Positions 23,082 through 35,769 are shown, counted from the first letter of the stretch. The stretch: 64,000 bases of DNA from Heterohyrax brucei (GCA_028571685.1 CM053166.1:58428111-58492110), one strand, 5' to 3'. The notes: a model not told the origin generated them from the letters alone. A program made the numbers and translations.

Positions 23082-25250
23082 GGCATTAATTGTGGGTCCA
23101 AGTAAAATTAAATCGCTGATAACTTTAGTATTTTCTGCATTTATCATGGTGTTGCTCATGGGTCCAGTTGTGAGGATTTTGGTTTTCTTTTTTTTTATGT
23201 ACAATCCATACTGAAGGCTCTAGTCTTTGAGTCCTCTACAATTTCAAGAAGTGTATCTCATCTGCATATCTCAGGTTGTTAAAGAATACTCCACTAATCC
23301 TGTTACTGCATTCTTCATATAGTTCATCTCAGATTATGTACTCAACATACAGATTGAATAATTATGGTGAACAGATACAACCATGAATCACATTTTTCTG
23401 AATTTAAGCTATCCAGTGTACCTTTGTTCTGTTCAAATGATTGCTTCTTGGTCTAGGTACAAGTTCCTCATGAGCACGAGTAAGTGTTCCAGAATTCCCA
23501 TTCTTTGCAGTGTTTTACATAATTTGTTATGATCAACACAATCCAGTAATTTTGCATAGCCAATAAAACATAGGTAAACCTTTTTCGGGTATTACCTGCT
23601 TTTAGCCAAGATCCACATCTTCCTTTAGTAACTTTGGTTCTTGATCACATGATACCTCCTGAAGTGGTTGAATGTCAAACAATTTTTCTTGGTACAGTGA
23701 CTTTGTATTCCTTCCCATCTTCTTTTGATACTTTCTGTGTTGTTCAATATTTTCCCTGTAGAATCCTTCAGTATTGCAACTTGAGGCTTGAATTTTTTCT
23801 GCAGTTCTTTCAGCTTGAGAAACTGAACATATTCTTACCTTTTGGTTCTCTAACTCCAGGTCTTTTGCACATTTCATTATAATGCCTTACTTTGTCTTCT
23901 CAAGCATCTCTTTGAAATCTTCTGTAGCTTTTTTAAACTTCACCATTTCTTCCATATGCTTTAGCTACCTGATGTTAAAAAGAAAGTTTCAGAGTCTCTT
24001 CTGATATCCACTTTCGTCTTTTCTTTCTTTCCTATCATGCTTTTTTCATGTGTGATATCCTTAAAGTAATTTCACAACTTGTCTGGTCTTCAGTCTTTAG
24101 TGTTCAGTGTGTTGAATCTGTTCCTGAGGTGGTCTCTGAATGCATGTAGAATACACTCAAGACTGTATTTTGTCTCTCACAGACTTGTTCTAATTTTATT
24201 CCATTTCAGCTTGTACTTGCATATGAGCAGTTGATGGCCTGTTTCACAGTTAGCCTCTGGCCTTGTTCTGACTGATGATATTGAGCTCTTCCATTGTTTT
24301 TTTTCCAGAGATATAGTCAATTTGATTCCTATATATTCCATCTGGTATATAGTTGTTGTTTATGTTGTTAAAGAAAGGTATTTGCAATGAAGAAGTCATT
24401 GATTTTGCAAAATTCTATCATGCAGTCTACAGCATCATTTCTATCACCAAGACTGTATTTCCCAGCTATGGATACTTCTTGTTTCTAGCTTCCACAGTCT
24501 AATTGCCAGTGCATCATGATTCATGGTTGATCAAGTTTAGACTGCAGAAGTTGGTAAAAATCTTCAATTTCCTCATGTTTTTGGCATTAGTGGTTGGTGC
24601 ATAAATTTAACCTATTACTGACAACATTGTACTTCACAATATATCTTGAAATGTTGTTTTTGACAATGAATACCACACTATCCTTCTTCAATTTGTCATT
24701 CCTGACACAGCAAACCATGTAGTTGTCCCATTCAAATGGTTAATACCAGTACATTTCAGCTCACTTATGCCTAGGGTATTGATGTTTATGTGGTCCATTG
24801 CATTTTGGACAATTTCCAATTTTCCTAAATTCGTACTTTATACCTTCCATGTTCTGTTTATTAATGGATGTTTGCAGCTGTTTCTTCTCATTTTAAATTA
24901 CGCCACCTCAGCAAATGAAGGTCTTGGAAACTTAATTCCATCTATATCATTAAGGTCAACTCTACTTTGAGGAGACAGGTCTCCCCCAGTCATATTTGGA
25001 GTGCTTTCCAATCTGAGAAACAATGTCCTCCTGCTATGAATAAGGTTTTCACGGGCCAGTTTTTTCACAAGTAGACTGCCAAGTCCTTCTTCTTAGTCTG
25101 TCTTAGTCTGGATGCTCTCTGAAACTGGTTCATCATGGGTGACCCTTCTGGCATTTGAAATACTGGTTGCATAGCTTCCAGTATCACAGCAACATGAAAG
25201 CCACCACAGTCATGTGGGATATATGTTACTACAAGTATTCCTTCCTTTAA
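23082..25250 (-). mobile_element. RTE (BovB clade) 5' and central part, antisense
   Basis: This continues the RTE of 19637-20192: the reverse transcriptase region from 23082, then the endonuclease region, reaching near the 5' UTR at about 25250 (block matching 5360-5400). Sense translation is heavily broken. Together the two parts make about 2.7 kb of the 3.3 kb element. Confidence 0.8.
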
Positions 25251-25254
25251 TGGT

Positions 25255-25747
25255 ATCTTTTCATAAAACAGTTTTATTGGAGTAAAATTGTTATACAATA
25301 AGCTGAACATATTTAAAGTATGTACCTGTGAAACCATTACCACAGTCAAGGTAATGAATGTATTTATGTCATTCCCAAGATTCTTCATGCTCTTTTGTAA
25401 TCTTTCCCTCCTGTCCCCCAACCCATACTTCCTAGGCAACCACTGATCCTTCTGTCACTATAGATTGGGTTGCATTTTCTAGCATTTTATGTAAGTAGCA
25501 TCATATATGCCCTCTTTTTTTGACTTTTTTCACTCAGTGTAACTATCTTGAGATTCATGTTGCAAATATCAATACTTCATTCCTTTTTATTGAGTAGTGT
25601 TTCATGTATCACGGTTTGTTTATCCATCAACTTTTTGTTGTGAATAAAGCTGCTACAAATCTTCATGTTCAAGACTTTGGGTGGTCACACGTGTTTATTT
25701 TTCTAGGCATGAAGTGGCTGGGTCATAAGGTAGGCATATGTTTAACT
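25255..25747 (-). mobile_element. L1M 3' end, antisense
   Basis: Typical antisense L1M blocks ('cactcagtgtaactatcttg', 'gtgaataaagctgctacaaa'). It is broken at the TTAA 25748-25751 and resumes after the next TTAA at 26993-26996. Confidence 0.8.
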
Positions 25748-25751
25748 TTAA

Positions 25752-26992
25752 CCCTTTCAAGACCCAAATGTTTTCTCCTTTGAATTTTTTGTTGATACTA
25801 TGTGTTTCAGAGCCCCTGTGGTGCAGTGGTTAAGACCTATAGTCTGCTAACCAAAAAGTTGGCAGTTCAAATCCACCATCTGCTCCTTGGAAACTGTATG
25901 AGGCAGTTTTACTCTGTACTGTAGGTCACTCTGAATTAGAATCTACTTGATGGCGATTACTTTGGTTTTAGACTAGCGAAGCCCGTGTTTCATTAATGAA
26001 GGCATGCTGATTAAAGGACAAATTCAGAACCTTTGTTACAAGTTATAGATTTTGATACCCATTACCTGGGACTGCATAGGTCCCGTGGCCTCTGGACAAC
26101 GTAAATCCTTGCCAGTATGAGTCAATGATCAAATCTTGTATTTATTTTTTTTACTTTATTTCTAGAAAATTTACAAAACATGAAATAGAACATGAAGATA
26201 CCTGGCAATACTGCACATACATTTTGTTCTAGTCTCCTCCTTCTAAGCCTTTTAATTATTTTTCATGAAACTTTCCAAAACATGGTACAATACATTCGTC
26301 TTTACTGCAAAAGCAGTACTTAGAGGCAAAATAAATAAAACTAAAGCAATTTGAATCTCAGGAAAATTACCACTGGTATGTAGTCTTTATCATAATAAAA
26401 GTAGTACTAACAGCTAAGAAGCAAACAGCTACCCGGAATACTGCAGAACTGCCCACAGTAGAACAGTCCATGCTATAACGTGGAAGTAATGATTGGGCCC
26501 TAAGATTCAATGCAGGGTAGGAGTTCCAGACTCCTTAAAGAACCACTGCAATGCATTATTCCTCATTGGAAGGGGATTATTTACTGTTTAGAAGCTAGAA
26601 GAGAGCCAGTAACACTTGGAAACATTGAATTACATAAAGGAAAAAATGGTCAGTATGACTGAGTGAAGACTGGCAATAGTTTATTCTCACCATAAGGGCA
26701 TTCTCACAAGAACATAGTAAAAGGGGGAGGTAGTGAGGAGGCTTATCTCACAGAAATAAAGGTAAACCTGTCAAAGCTTTAGAAAAATCACACATCCAGA
26801 TGTTGCCATCTAAGACAATGCTCAGTCTACACAAAGATGGGATTCCCTCTTCAGATTTTTAAGTTCCAGGCATTTCAAAAGGCTCCCACCTCGAGGCTAA
26901 GTGTGTTAAAATCAGGTTATCCTAGTTCCAAAGAACTCAAGAGGCATAAAAATTGGGTGGGATAACCGTATGTCCTAAAGATCTTGAAAGTG
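25752..26992. mobile_element. Candidate non-autonomous piggyBac-like element
   Basis: The segment sits inside an otherwise continuous L1M and has TTAA on both sides (25748-25751, 26993-26996). Its ends form a 13-base inverted repeat: ccctttcaagacc on the left and, reverse-complemented, cactttcaagatc on the right (11 of 13 match). TTAA duplication with CCCTTT-type ends is the signature of piggyBac transposons such as MER75 and MER85. Joining the L1M flanks at one TTAA restores the expected L1 order. Without the SINE inside it is about 1.08 kb. I see no transposase and recognise no named family. Confidence 0.65.
25808..25968 (+). repeat. AfroSINE in the piggyBac-like element
   Basis: Starts gagcccctgtggtgcagtgg and ends near gattactttggtttta. 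Confidence 0.85.
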
Positions 26993-26996
26993 TTAA

Positions 26997-29050
26997 AAGA
27001 AGCTACCAAATTGTTTTCCAAACATTTCACCCTCCTGCCAGCAGTGTACAAAGGGCCAGTTGCTCCACATGTTTTCTGACACTTGGTATGGTGAGTCTTT
27101 CTCATTTTAGCCATTCTAATAGATGGCCATTTTAGTCTGCATTTCCCTAGAGTCTAAAGACGTCGAGCATCTTTTAATGTGCTTATTTGCCATCTGTATG
27201 TCTTCTTTGGTGAAGTATTTCTAATTGGATTGTTTGTTTTTCTATTATGAAGTTTTGAGGGTTCTTTACAGATTTTGGATATAAGTCTTTTATTAGACAT
27301 ATAATTTACAAGTATTTTTTCCCAGTCTGTGACCTCTCCTTTTATTTTCTTAATAAAACCAAAACCAAACCCACTGCTGTCCAGTTGATTCCAACTCATA
27401 GTGACCCTGTAAGAAAGAGTAGAACTGCCCTAAAGAGTTTCCAAGGAGTGGCTAGTGAGTTTGAACTGCTAACATTTTGGTTAGCAGCCATAGCACTTAA
27501 CCACTACAACACCAGGGTTTCCATTCTGGCAGAAGTTTTTAAATTTTGATGATGTTCAATTTATCATTTTTTTCTTTTACAGTTAATGCTTTTTTGGGGA
27601 GGAGTGTACTGTCATAGAAATCTTTGCCTACCACAAGGCCACAAAGATATTCTCCTATGTTATCTCTAAGAAACTGTATAATTTTAGTTTTTACATTTAC
27701 ATCTAAAATTCATTTTTGTGTATGGTTTGAAAAGGGAGTTGAGGTTCTTTTTATCTTTCATATGAATATCCAGTTGTTCTAGTAACAATGCTGCAGGATT
27801 TTCCTTTCCCCATTGAATTACCCTGACATGATTATAAAAAATGTCAATTGACCCTGTATTCATAGATCTATTTTTGAACTCTCTATTCTGTTCCTTGATC
27901 ACCTGTCCTTACACCAACAAGATACTATTTTGATCACTATACCTTATTAGTAAGTCTTCAAATTAGGTAGTATAAGTTCTAACTTTGTTCTTCTTTTTTA
28001 AAATTGTTCTGGCTATTCTAGATGATTTCCATTCTAGAATCAGCTTGTCAGTTTTGACAAGAGAAAAGTCTACTGGAATTGTACTGAATTTATAAATTAG
28101 TTAGAAGATAATTGTCATCTGACAATATTCAATAATATTCCAATTTATGAACACTGCCTCTCCATTTATTTAAATCTATTAAGATTTCTCTCAAGGATGT
28201 TTTATAGTCTGCAGGTCATATCTTTGGCTAAATTTATTCCTAAGTGTATGTGTGTATATATATATATTATGCCATGCTAAATGATACAGATTTTTAAATT
28301 TCATTTTCAGTTTTTTGTTAGTATATAGAAATAGTATTGATTTTTGTATATTGCCCTTTTCAACTATGGTTTTGCAAAATCTACTAATTCTAGTAGTTTT
28401 TTGGTAAATGACTTGTACTATTTTATGTTCACAATCATGTTGTCTCTGATGAAAGTTCAATTTCTTGTATTTCAGTCTTGTATTTCTTCTTCTATCGCTG
28501 CGTGTTGAACTTCTGGGTCACTGTTGAATAGCAGTGGGGTGAATAGGCATCCTTGCCTTGTTCCTAATCTTGGGGAAAAATATTCAATATTTCATTATTA
28601 ATTATAGCTGCAAGTTTTTTCATGGATGCCCTTTTCCAGACTGAGGAAGTTCTCATCCATTCCTAGTATGTTGCAAGTTTATTATTATTACGAGTGGTTG
28701 TTGAAATTAGCCGAATACTTTTTTTATGCATCATTGGAAGAACTATATGTCTCCTTTATTCAGTTAATTACATTGATTGCTGGGATAAATCTCACTTGAT
28801 GGATTTGACTTGCTAATATTTTGTGGAGAAATTTTATGTCTATATTCATGAGGCATACTGGTTTGTAATTTTCTTTTCTTGGAATATCCTTGCCAGATTT
28901 CAATATCAGGATTATACTGGCCTCATAAATCAAGCTGGTGGTTAATTCTTTTCTCCTCCATTTTTCTGGAAAATTCTTTAATGTATTTATGATAAAACCT
29001 CATTTGGCAATTCCAACATCTAGACTGTGATGTACTTCTGTTAGCTATTT
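26997..29050 (-). mobile_element. L1M ORF2, antisense
   Basis: A long antisense run through ORF2: 'tttagccattctaatagatg', then the RT region ('ttccttgatcacctgtcc', 'ggcatccttgccttgttcct'). It continues the L1M begun at 25255. Both strands are full of stops; it is dead. Confidence 0.8.
27352..27520 (-). repeat. AfroSINE in L1M
   Basis: Antisense SINE from aaaaccaaaaccaaacccac to accactacaacaccagggtt. Confidence 0.9.
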
Positions 29051-29240
29051 TACTCTTTGGCTGCTTCTTCACACCTCTAGTATTATTTAATTGTAAACTA
29101 GATGTTGTGGATGGCAGTTGTAGAAACTGGGGATTGTCTTATCTTCCTTTGAAGAGCATAGAATTTTGTTGTGGCAGGCAGTTAAATTACTGGCAGACCA
29201 CCTTGATCTCGGGATGACTTGACCTTTGGCCTTGTTGAAA

Positions 29241-29404
29241 CCAAAATCCAAACCCACTGCCATCAAGTCGATGCTGGCTCATAACGATCCTATAGGTCAG
29301 AGTAGAACTGCTCCATAGAGTTTCCAAGGAGTGCTTGGTGGATTCAAACTGCTAATTTTTTGGTTAGCAGTCATAACATTTAACCAGTATGCTACCTGGG
29401 TTTT
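29241..29404 (-). repeat. AfroSINE
   Basis: Antisense copy starting aaaccaaaatccaaacccac. Confidence 0.85.
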
Positions 29405-29413
29405 AGGCCTTGT

Positions 29414-29573
29414 AATAAAACCAACCCAACCCACTGCTGTTGAGTCAACTCCGAATCGTAGTGAACCTATAGATCAGAGTAGAATTGCCCCATAGAGTTT
29501 ACAAGGAGCATCTGGTGGATTTGAACTGCCGACCTTTTGGTTAACAGATGTTGCACTTAACCACTAAGCCACC
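29414..29573 (-). repeat. AfroSINE
   Basis: Antisense copy starting aataaaaccaacccaaccca. It lies ten bases from the previous copy in the same orientation, so two independent insertions. Confidence 0.85.
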
Positions 29574-30444
29574 AATTTTCCAGGCCTTTTTAGGGTAGGC
29601 CTATTTCAATTTTGCCTTTAGGCTTGGGAAGCACTCCGCTCCTGAGGTTGCAGTGTAAAGCTCCATTTATCTCACAAGACCCTGTAGCTAGGTGGATGTT
29701 GAAATGTCCACTTGTCCCTCATCACCGCACAGCTGCTGAAATTCCTGCTCAGCTTTTAGCCTTCAGGTCTCTGGTCTTGCTTTCCCCTTGGTCTCCTTGG
29801 AGTCACTCCACATGTACACTTCATGACTCAACCACAGTTTGAAGGGTCTGCATGCCAGTTTGGGGGTTTCTCTCTTGTGGCTCTCTCTTTATGTTTTTTC
29901 TCCTCACTTTCCAGACACTGTGGCAGCTGTAAAGTCTGACCTCAAACTTGTCTGCCCAATGAGACTGAGGCTTTCTGGTTGAGTGCTGCTCTCTGTGTGC
30001 TGTGTGGACTGAAAAATGTCCAGAGATGAAAAGCCAGTTAAGTGTGCCTCTTCTTTTAAAGGCTGTAGGTACCCTGATTGTCTGTTTTGGTTACTCTCCA
30101 GTACCTTCAAACAATTAAAAAAAAAAAAAAGTTGTCCAGAGTTTACAATAGATATTAGCAGGAATGTTACTTTGTCTAATATAAACTATGTTACTGTTAC
30201 TACAAACAGAAGGCATCCCATTGCATTATTATTTAGAACAATTGTTTTCCTTTTTTGATTCTCCTGCTTGTCTGGTACACTAAACATATACCTAATCTTT
30301 ATAGTAGTTTGGTTGTCTAGTCTGAGAAATTACTTAATTTAACAATAATGAAATAATACTGCAAATTAGTTATTGTTCCTAATGACTACTGAAGCTTCAG
30401 AGGCTGAAAATAAGTCGATAACAGCGACAACATCATTTTGTTTG
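29574..30444. other. Unassigned, possibly antisense L1M 5' part
   Basis: The block after 29160 (ggcaggcagttaaattactg) and 29580-29830 recall old L1 5' regions in antisense, but I cannot place them firmly. An A run lies at 30116-30130. No gene seen. Confidence 0.35.
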
Positions 30445-30540
30445 TTGGCTTAATCTTACTGTGCTTTAGGTGAAAGTTTACAGCACAGGTTAGTTTCTCA
30501 TTCAACACATTTATACACAAGTTGTCTTGTGACACTAGTT
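30445..30540 (-). mobile_element. L1 3' end fragment, antisense
   Basis: 'gctttaggtgaaagtttaca' then 'acaagttgtcttgtgacact' is the reverse complement of the L1 3' end seen at 10070-10150. Confidence 0.75.
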
Positions 30541-30718
30541 AACGACTGGTGACAACAGCTTGAGTGTATATTTTTGAAGTATGCTTTAGTTAATAGTTAA
30601 CCTACTTTTTGAAATAAGTAATACATTCACATGGTTCAGAATTTAAAAGGTGACAAAGGATATATGATGAAAAGTTTCCTTCCCACGTGCCTGCGTGTGT
30701 TTTTAAGAAATTGGCAGC

Positions 30719-31712
30719 AAAGGACAAATATTGTATGAGACCCCTACAATAAGAACTTAAAATCAGACTCACGCTTAGTGGAAAGGGTGGGAAGGCGAGG
30801 GGGGGAGGGTTTAGATTAGGTAGTTGATAGAGATTTGGTTGGGTGAAATCGGTGACAGCACACGTTAGTAAGAAGATCAGTATTAACTGGACTTCAACAC
30901 AACTTGAGTACTCCTCCCATCTTAACCCAATATTGCAAGGACAGAGTAGCTGGGGTGGGGGGCTGGGGACCGTGCTCTCAGGGGAAATCGAGGCCAATTG
31001 GCACAACTAGCATTTTGCTAATGAGGACTCTCTGCATCCCACATTGGTGAGTGGCATCTGGGGTCTTAAAAGCTGCCAAGCTGCCATCTGAGGGTACAGC
31101 AAATGGTCCCAACTCGCAGAAACAGATGATCACTGAGGTCCATAATGACATGGGGGAAAGGGAACCCAGAAAACAGTGAGACCCACGTGAGTGGGTGTCT
31201 ACATCGACTTGTGACCAGAAGGACCAGGTGGTGCCCGGCCACTACCAGTGATAGCCGCAATGGAGCTCACAGAGTTGAGTGTCATTGGCAACACAAAAAT
31301 AAATAGAGGTGCACCCTGAGACCTCCACTAAAAGACTACAATTGATGATCCAGGGCCTTCGGGGTTCCCCTGGGAGCATGGCCTCTGGCCCTGATACTGC
31401 CCCTGTCCATGAATCATAATGAAGATCAACTCTTTGGACAGGAATGGCTTGGACTTGGCCACACAGAGTTACCATATTTTGTGGGGACTTTATGGTTCTG
31501 TGCATCTACAGAATGTCTTCCTGCTGACCTCATACTGGAGGAAGGGGAGTGGGTGGAGAGGAGGAGATAAGAAACTGTTGGGAGGATAGGACATGTATGG
31601 AGCAGAGAGGAAGAGTGTGATGTCACCGGGCAGGGAGAGCAGTGGGAGCTACATACAGGTGAGTATGCGAATATATATGGGAATGTACATTTTCATTCAA
31701 TCATGAAAAAAA
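30719..31712 (+). mobile_element. Young 5'-truncated L1 3' end
   Basis: A 994-base insertion: the last bases of the ORF2 region, then 3' UTR with the 'gacatgtatggagcagagag' block and an A-rich tail. Perfect 14-base duplications aagaaattggcagc lie at 30705-30718 and 31713-31726, which implies a recent insertion. Confidence 0.92.
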
Positions 31713-31726
31713 AAGAAATTGGCAGC

Positions 31727-32572
31727 TACATTTTTTGGTCTCTTGTGTTATACAAACTGTTTGTATCCTGTCTGTCACAATGCAGTGAATTCCTTGGTGA
31801 AGTGTTTTCAAAATAAAGGTCACCCTCCACCAGGAATTTCACAGAGGAAAGTATCAATTCCATTTAATTCTGCAAACATTTATTGAGCCACACAGTATGC
31901 CTGCAACAATGTTAGCTATTATGGGGTATAAACATGAGTCATATGGTTGATAGTACGCTTTTCTTAATTAGAAAGAAGAAGAAAGTAGAATGAAGGATTG
32001 TCAGGCAATCTGATGCCTTCTACTTAAGCTAGTTACAAGACTCGCTAGAAAGAGGTTTGGCCTCTGTCTGGATGAGTTCTGGATGTCAGGTTACATTCTT
32101 GGCCCTGTCCCTCTAACAGACTGTGTCTCCAACCCAGCAGTAGCCTTGTTCATAGCCAAGCTCAGCACCTGCCCCAGAACTTTGTTGGAAGTTTAGTGTC
32201 TATCTCATAGTTTTTATGGAGAGGAAAAAACTAAGACAAGTCTTTGTAAAATTAACATCAGAATGTTGACTAGCAACAGCTGACAACTGAAGGGTTGTTC
32301 AAAGTTCTGAGTGTTCTCCAGCCAACTCTGAGGGGTTGAATCCCCTTCCCAGCATCTGAGAAAACACAGAATGTCCACTACAAATGGACCAAAAAGACAC
32401 TGGAAGCTGAGCAAACTTACCAAGACAGCAAGGTGGCAAACATTCAGATTCTGACAGGGCCTTGGAGACACCAGGCAGGCCTGGTGAGAAGGACTGAATG
32501 GTAGGCCAGGCCTGTTTGCTAGGAAGTTGAAAGTACTGACAGGGAGAGATATAACCAGAATGCTCCATAAAA
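31727..32572. other. Mostly unassigned; L2-like fragment
   Basis: 31870-31950 (gcaaacatttattgagccac) resembles the ancient L2-type 3' block. 32220-32570 shows no family or gene I can name. Confidence 0.35.
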
Positions 32573-33010
32573 GTGAGGACGGTGACACTTGGACTCACTT
32601 ACTTTGGGCATATCATTAGGAAAGATCAGTCTCTAGGAAAGGACATCATAGTTGGCAAAATAGTTCTTATTAATTGTCGTGGAGCTGATTCTGATTCACG
32701 GCAACTCCATGTGTGCAGAGTAGAACTGCTCCATAAGGTTTTCAAGGTTGTGACCTTTCAGAAGCAAATCACTAGGCCTGTCTTTCAAGGCACCTCTGGG
32801 TGGGTTTGAATCACCAACTTTTCAGCTAGTAGTCGAGTGCTCAACTGTTTGTTTCACCCAGGGATCCTTGGCAAAGTAGAGGGTCAGCAAAAACATGGAA
32901 AACCCTCAATGAGATGGACTGATACAATAATGGACTAAAACATAACAATAATCATGACAATGGTACAGGACTGGGCAATGTTTTGTTCTGTCTTATGCCA
33001 CAAGCTGGAG
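32573..33010 (+). mobile_element. RTE 3' fragment split by a SINE
   Basis: It encodes the block TYFGHIIRKDQSLGKDII, then resumes after the SINE with gtagagggtcagcaaaaaca and runs to gacaatggtacaggactggg. The SINE's flanks repeat ttggcaaaRtag, a 12-base target-site duplication. Confidence 0.85.
32665..32868 (-). repeat. AfroSINE, longer type, in RTE
   Basis: An antisense copy with 'ggcacctctgggtgggtttg', flanked by ttggcaaaatag on the left and ttggcaaagtag on the right. Confidence 0.88.
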
Positions 33011-33521
33011 GTGATACGAAGACAAGAATAATGATGGAGAGAGGTAGAAATTATGACTCAGTGGGCAGTTTTATGCCTGGGTACCCTTTGTTCCTTTGCA
33101 AGAATTTCACCTTAAAAATTCTACCTGTGAGCTGCTGCTGGCCAGAAAATACAAATTGTGCATCTACCGTGTTGCCTTTTCCATTGGTCCTTGAGATGGG
33201 GTTCAGGGTCTCTGGCTTCCATTGTGTGGCAGGCCATTCCATTTTTTCTTTGCTGTGGTAGCAAGCCTACTTACTGGATGGCTTCTGAAATCTTAATCTG
33301 ATCCTCCATTCAAATGCTCACAATAAAAGTTTCTTTCTTTCCCATGATGATGTAAAACAGTTTCTAGAGAGCAAGGACTGGTGAATGGAAATTAATTGCA
33401 CAGCAGTGTCCACAAGGATTCTTTTGAGATGTGTAGGAAGGTCACTGGTAAGTTTATTTAGTATGCTGGCCTTATAGTTTAATTTTAGTGACTGTTAAAG
33501 AGATAAAAACATAGGTTCATT
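33011..33521. other. No recognisable feature
   Basis: No repeat family or gene recognised. Confidence 0.4.
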
Positions 33522-33527
33522 GCCAAC

Positions 33528-34653
33528 TGCTGGGAGCCAGCCCCAGCTGGGTTTCATGATCACGAAGGGGTGGGTGGCATCAGTGGGAAAGAGAAAGAAA
33601 TGAGACTGAGACAATTAGAAGTCTGAAGAACGGCAGCCTGTTAAGGTCTGTCTTCCTTTATTTTTTATAGTCAATGAGGTAACTGTACTTTGACCACATA
33701 AGCAATTGGCTAGCAAGAAGTAGATACCTTGTAGTCTCTCTTCATGTTAATCATTAGGGTCTTCTAAATAATGGCCTGAGACAGTGGTCTCTTTTCATGT
33801 TAATTATTAGGGTCCTCTCTTTTGGCTAGTAAAGAACTGATACCTTGAAGTCCTTTTTCATGTTAATCATTAGGGCCCTCTAAATAATGGTTCGAGACCA
33901 GTATATTGTGATTATAATCGACAGTCAGAACAAGGCTAATCCTGGAACTCTATTAACTCTACCTATGCCTCGAGGTGAAAGGTGCAGGAAGAGAGAATAA
34001 ACTCATCTTAAAAAGTTACACTCTGACAGTCTCTGTTTGTTCCTTCTTTGCTCTTTCTTATCTCTTCCTGTGGGGACAATGAGTGTCCACCGTCCCTCAC
34101 TCTAAGCTTCTCTCAAGCTGTTCTAAGAAGGGTATTTCTTCAGTATTTGTCTATTTGCCAATACCAAATATAATAAACTTGGGAGCCTATCTGTCTTCCT
34201 GATGTGAGAAGTGGAATGTTCATTTCTAGGAGCTGAGGGGGGACGTCCCTGGGGAGCCTCCCAGGGCCTTCCTGCTATCCTCTTATCACCTGTGAAGGGA
34301 GATGTGCAGTTGGGAGAAGCCAGCGGGGTTGGGCCGGCCTTGGTGCTCTCAGGCGGGGTGTGCTGCATTGGAATTCATTCCTCCGAGCTCTTTTCTCTAG
34401 GAGTTCCTGGTCAAGTTTTCCCAATATTATTTCATAAGCCGAGGGGGTCATAAAGCCCCTCTTAGAAGGCATCTGCCTTGATCCTCGTGCTGGGAGAGGA
34501 GGGGGTATGTTTTGAGGAAGATTTGATTAGGTTGTAAAATATTATCAAGGAGATTATGGCCAGAAATATGTCACAGGTGAGATGCCTCCGTCTGTCATCA
34601 CATAAGCTTGTGACTTTGTTCACAGGGGCTTTTGAGGATAACAGGCCTCGGCA
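33528..34653 (-). mobile_element. Solo LTR, class II (ERVK-like), 1126 bases (fossil)
   Basis: Perfect 6-base duplications gccaac lie at 33522-33527 and 34654-34659, with TG...CA ends. Its reverse complement aligns along much of the LTR at 22243-23018, but this copy is about 350 bases longer and contains 'tgttaatcattagggtc' style internal repeats (33747, 33799, 33861). A member of the same or a sister family in the opposite orientation. Confidence 0.8.
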
Positions 34654-34659
34654 GCCAAC

Positions 34660-34961
34660 CTCCTGCTCCCTAATGCTCTCTTTCCATGAGGGCTGTATTT
34701 CTTCAATGGGGATTTTCAGGAATTTCTTATTGCGGGAGGGCCTAGAACCGCTCTGGCCAATAGAAGTATAATGTGAACCAAGTTTAAATTTTCTAGTAGC
34801 TACATTAAAAAATAATAAACACGTAACATTAGCTTTAATAGTTTAGGACAATACATATGTCATAAATATAATTTCAACATGTTATTCATGTAAATAAAAT
34901 TAATGACAGCTTGTGTGTGTGTACCACGTCTTCAAAATCTGGTGTGTATTTTACACTTACC
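34660..34961. other. No recognisable feature
   Basis: AT-rich from 34770, with a short GT run at 34912. Nothing recognised. Confidence 0.4.
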
Positions 34962-35155
34962 AACCCAAACCAGTTGCTGTCAAGCACATTCCCACTCATA
35001 GCAACCACATGTGTGTCAGAGTAGACTTGTGCTCCACAGGGTTTTCAATGGCTGATTTTCAGAAGTAGCTATAGATTGCCAGGGGTAAACTTGAACCTCC
35101 AGCCTTTTAGTTAGCAGCCAAGCACATTAACCATTTGCACCATAGCACATCTCAA
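34962..35155 (-). repeat. AfroSINE, longer type
   Basis: Antisense copy from caacccaaaccagttgctgt to the head near ttaaccatttgcacca. Confidence 0.85.
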
Positions 35156-35284
35156 TTTGAACTCAGCACATTTCAAACAGTCAACAGCAACATGTGGTTA
35201 GTGGTGGCTACTATATCAGACAGCACAGGACTAGAATGTAGGCCACAGTGGTGCCCGCAAGGTCTCCCTACTCAGGCAGACAAG

Positions 35285-35492
35285 AGAGGCCTTTTGGTGC
35301 AAATGGTTAAGTGCCAAATTACTAACCAAAAGGTTGGCAGTTCAAACCCACCCAGAGGCACGAAGGTAGTATGGCCTAGGGATCTGCTTCTGAACCATCA
35401 CAGCCTTAAAAACCCTACTATGCACAGTTCTACTCTGCATGCTTTGGGTTTCTTTGAGAAGGAATCCACAGGACAGCAACTAACAACAAGAA
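35285..35492 (+). repeat. AfroSINE, longer type
   Basis: Head ccttttggtgcaaatggtta, B box near cagttcaaaccca, tail cagcaactaacaacaag. Confidence 0.85.
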
Positions 35493-35769
35493 GTGATGAT
35501 ACAGGCAGGGGGTGTTTAGATTGGGGTTAGATGCCAGGATTAGCTCTGGGTTTTGTTGATTAAGATGCCTAGAATGCAAAGGGCAGCATGTTTTAGTTGG
35601 GAAAACCTGTGTAAGGCACGGGAGATTGGACGAGGCCTTTTGGAGGTCGTGTGGCCTTGCAGGAGGTAAGAGAGCATTCAAGGGAGGAGAAGGCATGGTT
35701 GGACCACTTGGAGGAACACACATTCAGCCACGTGGGCAGGTAGGATTTTACCTAGTGCTACCTTTCAGC

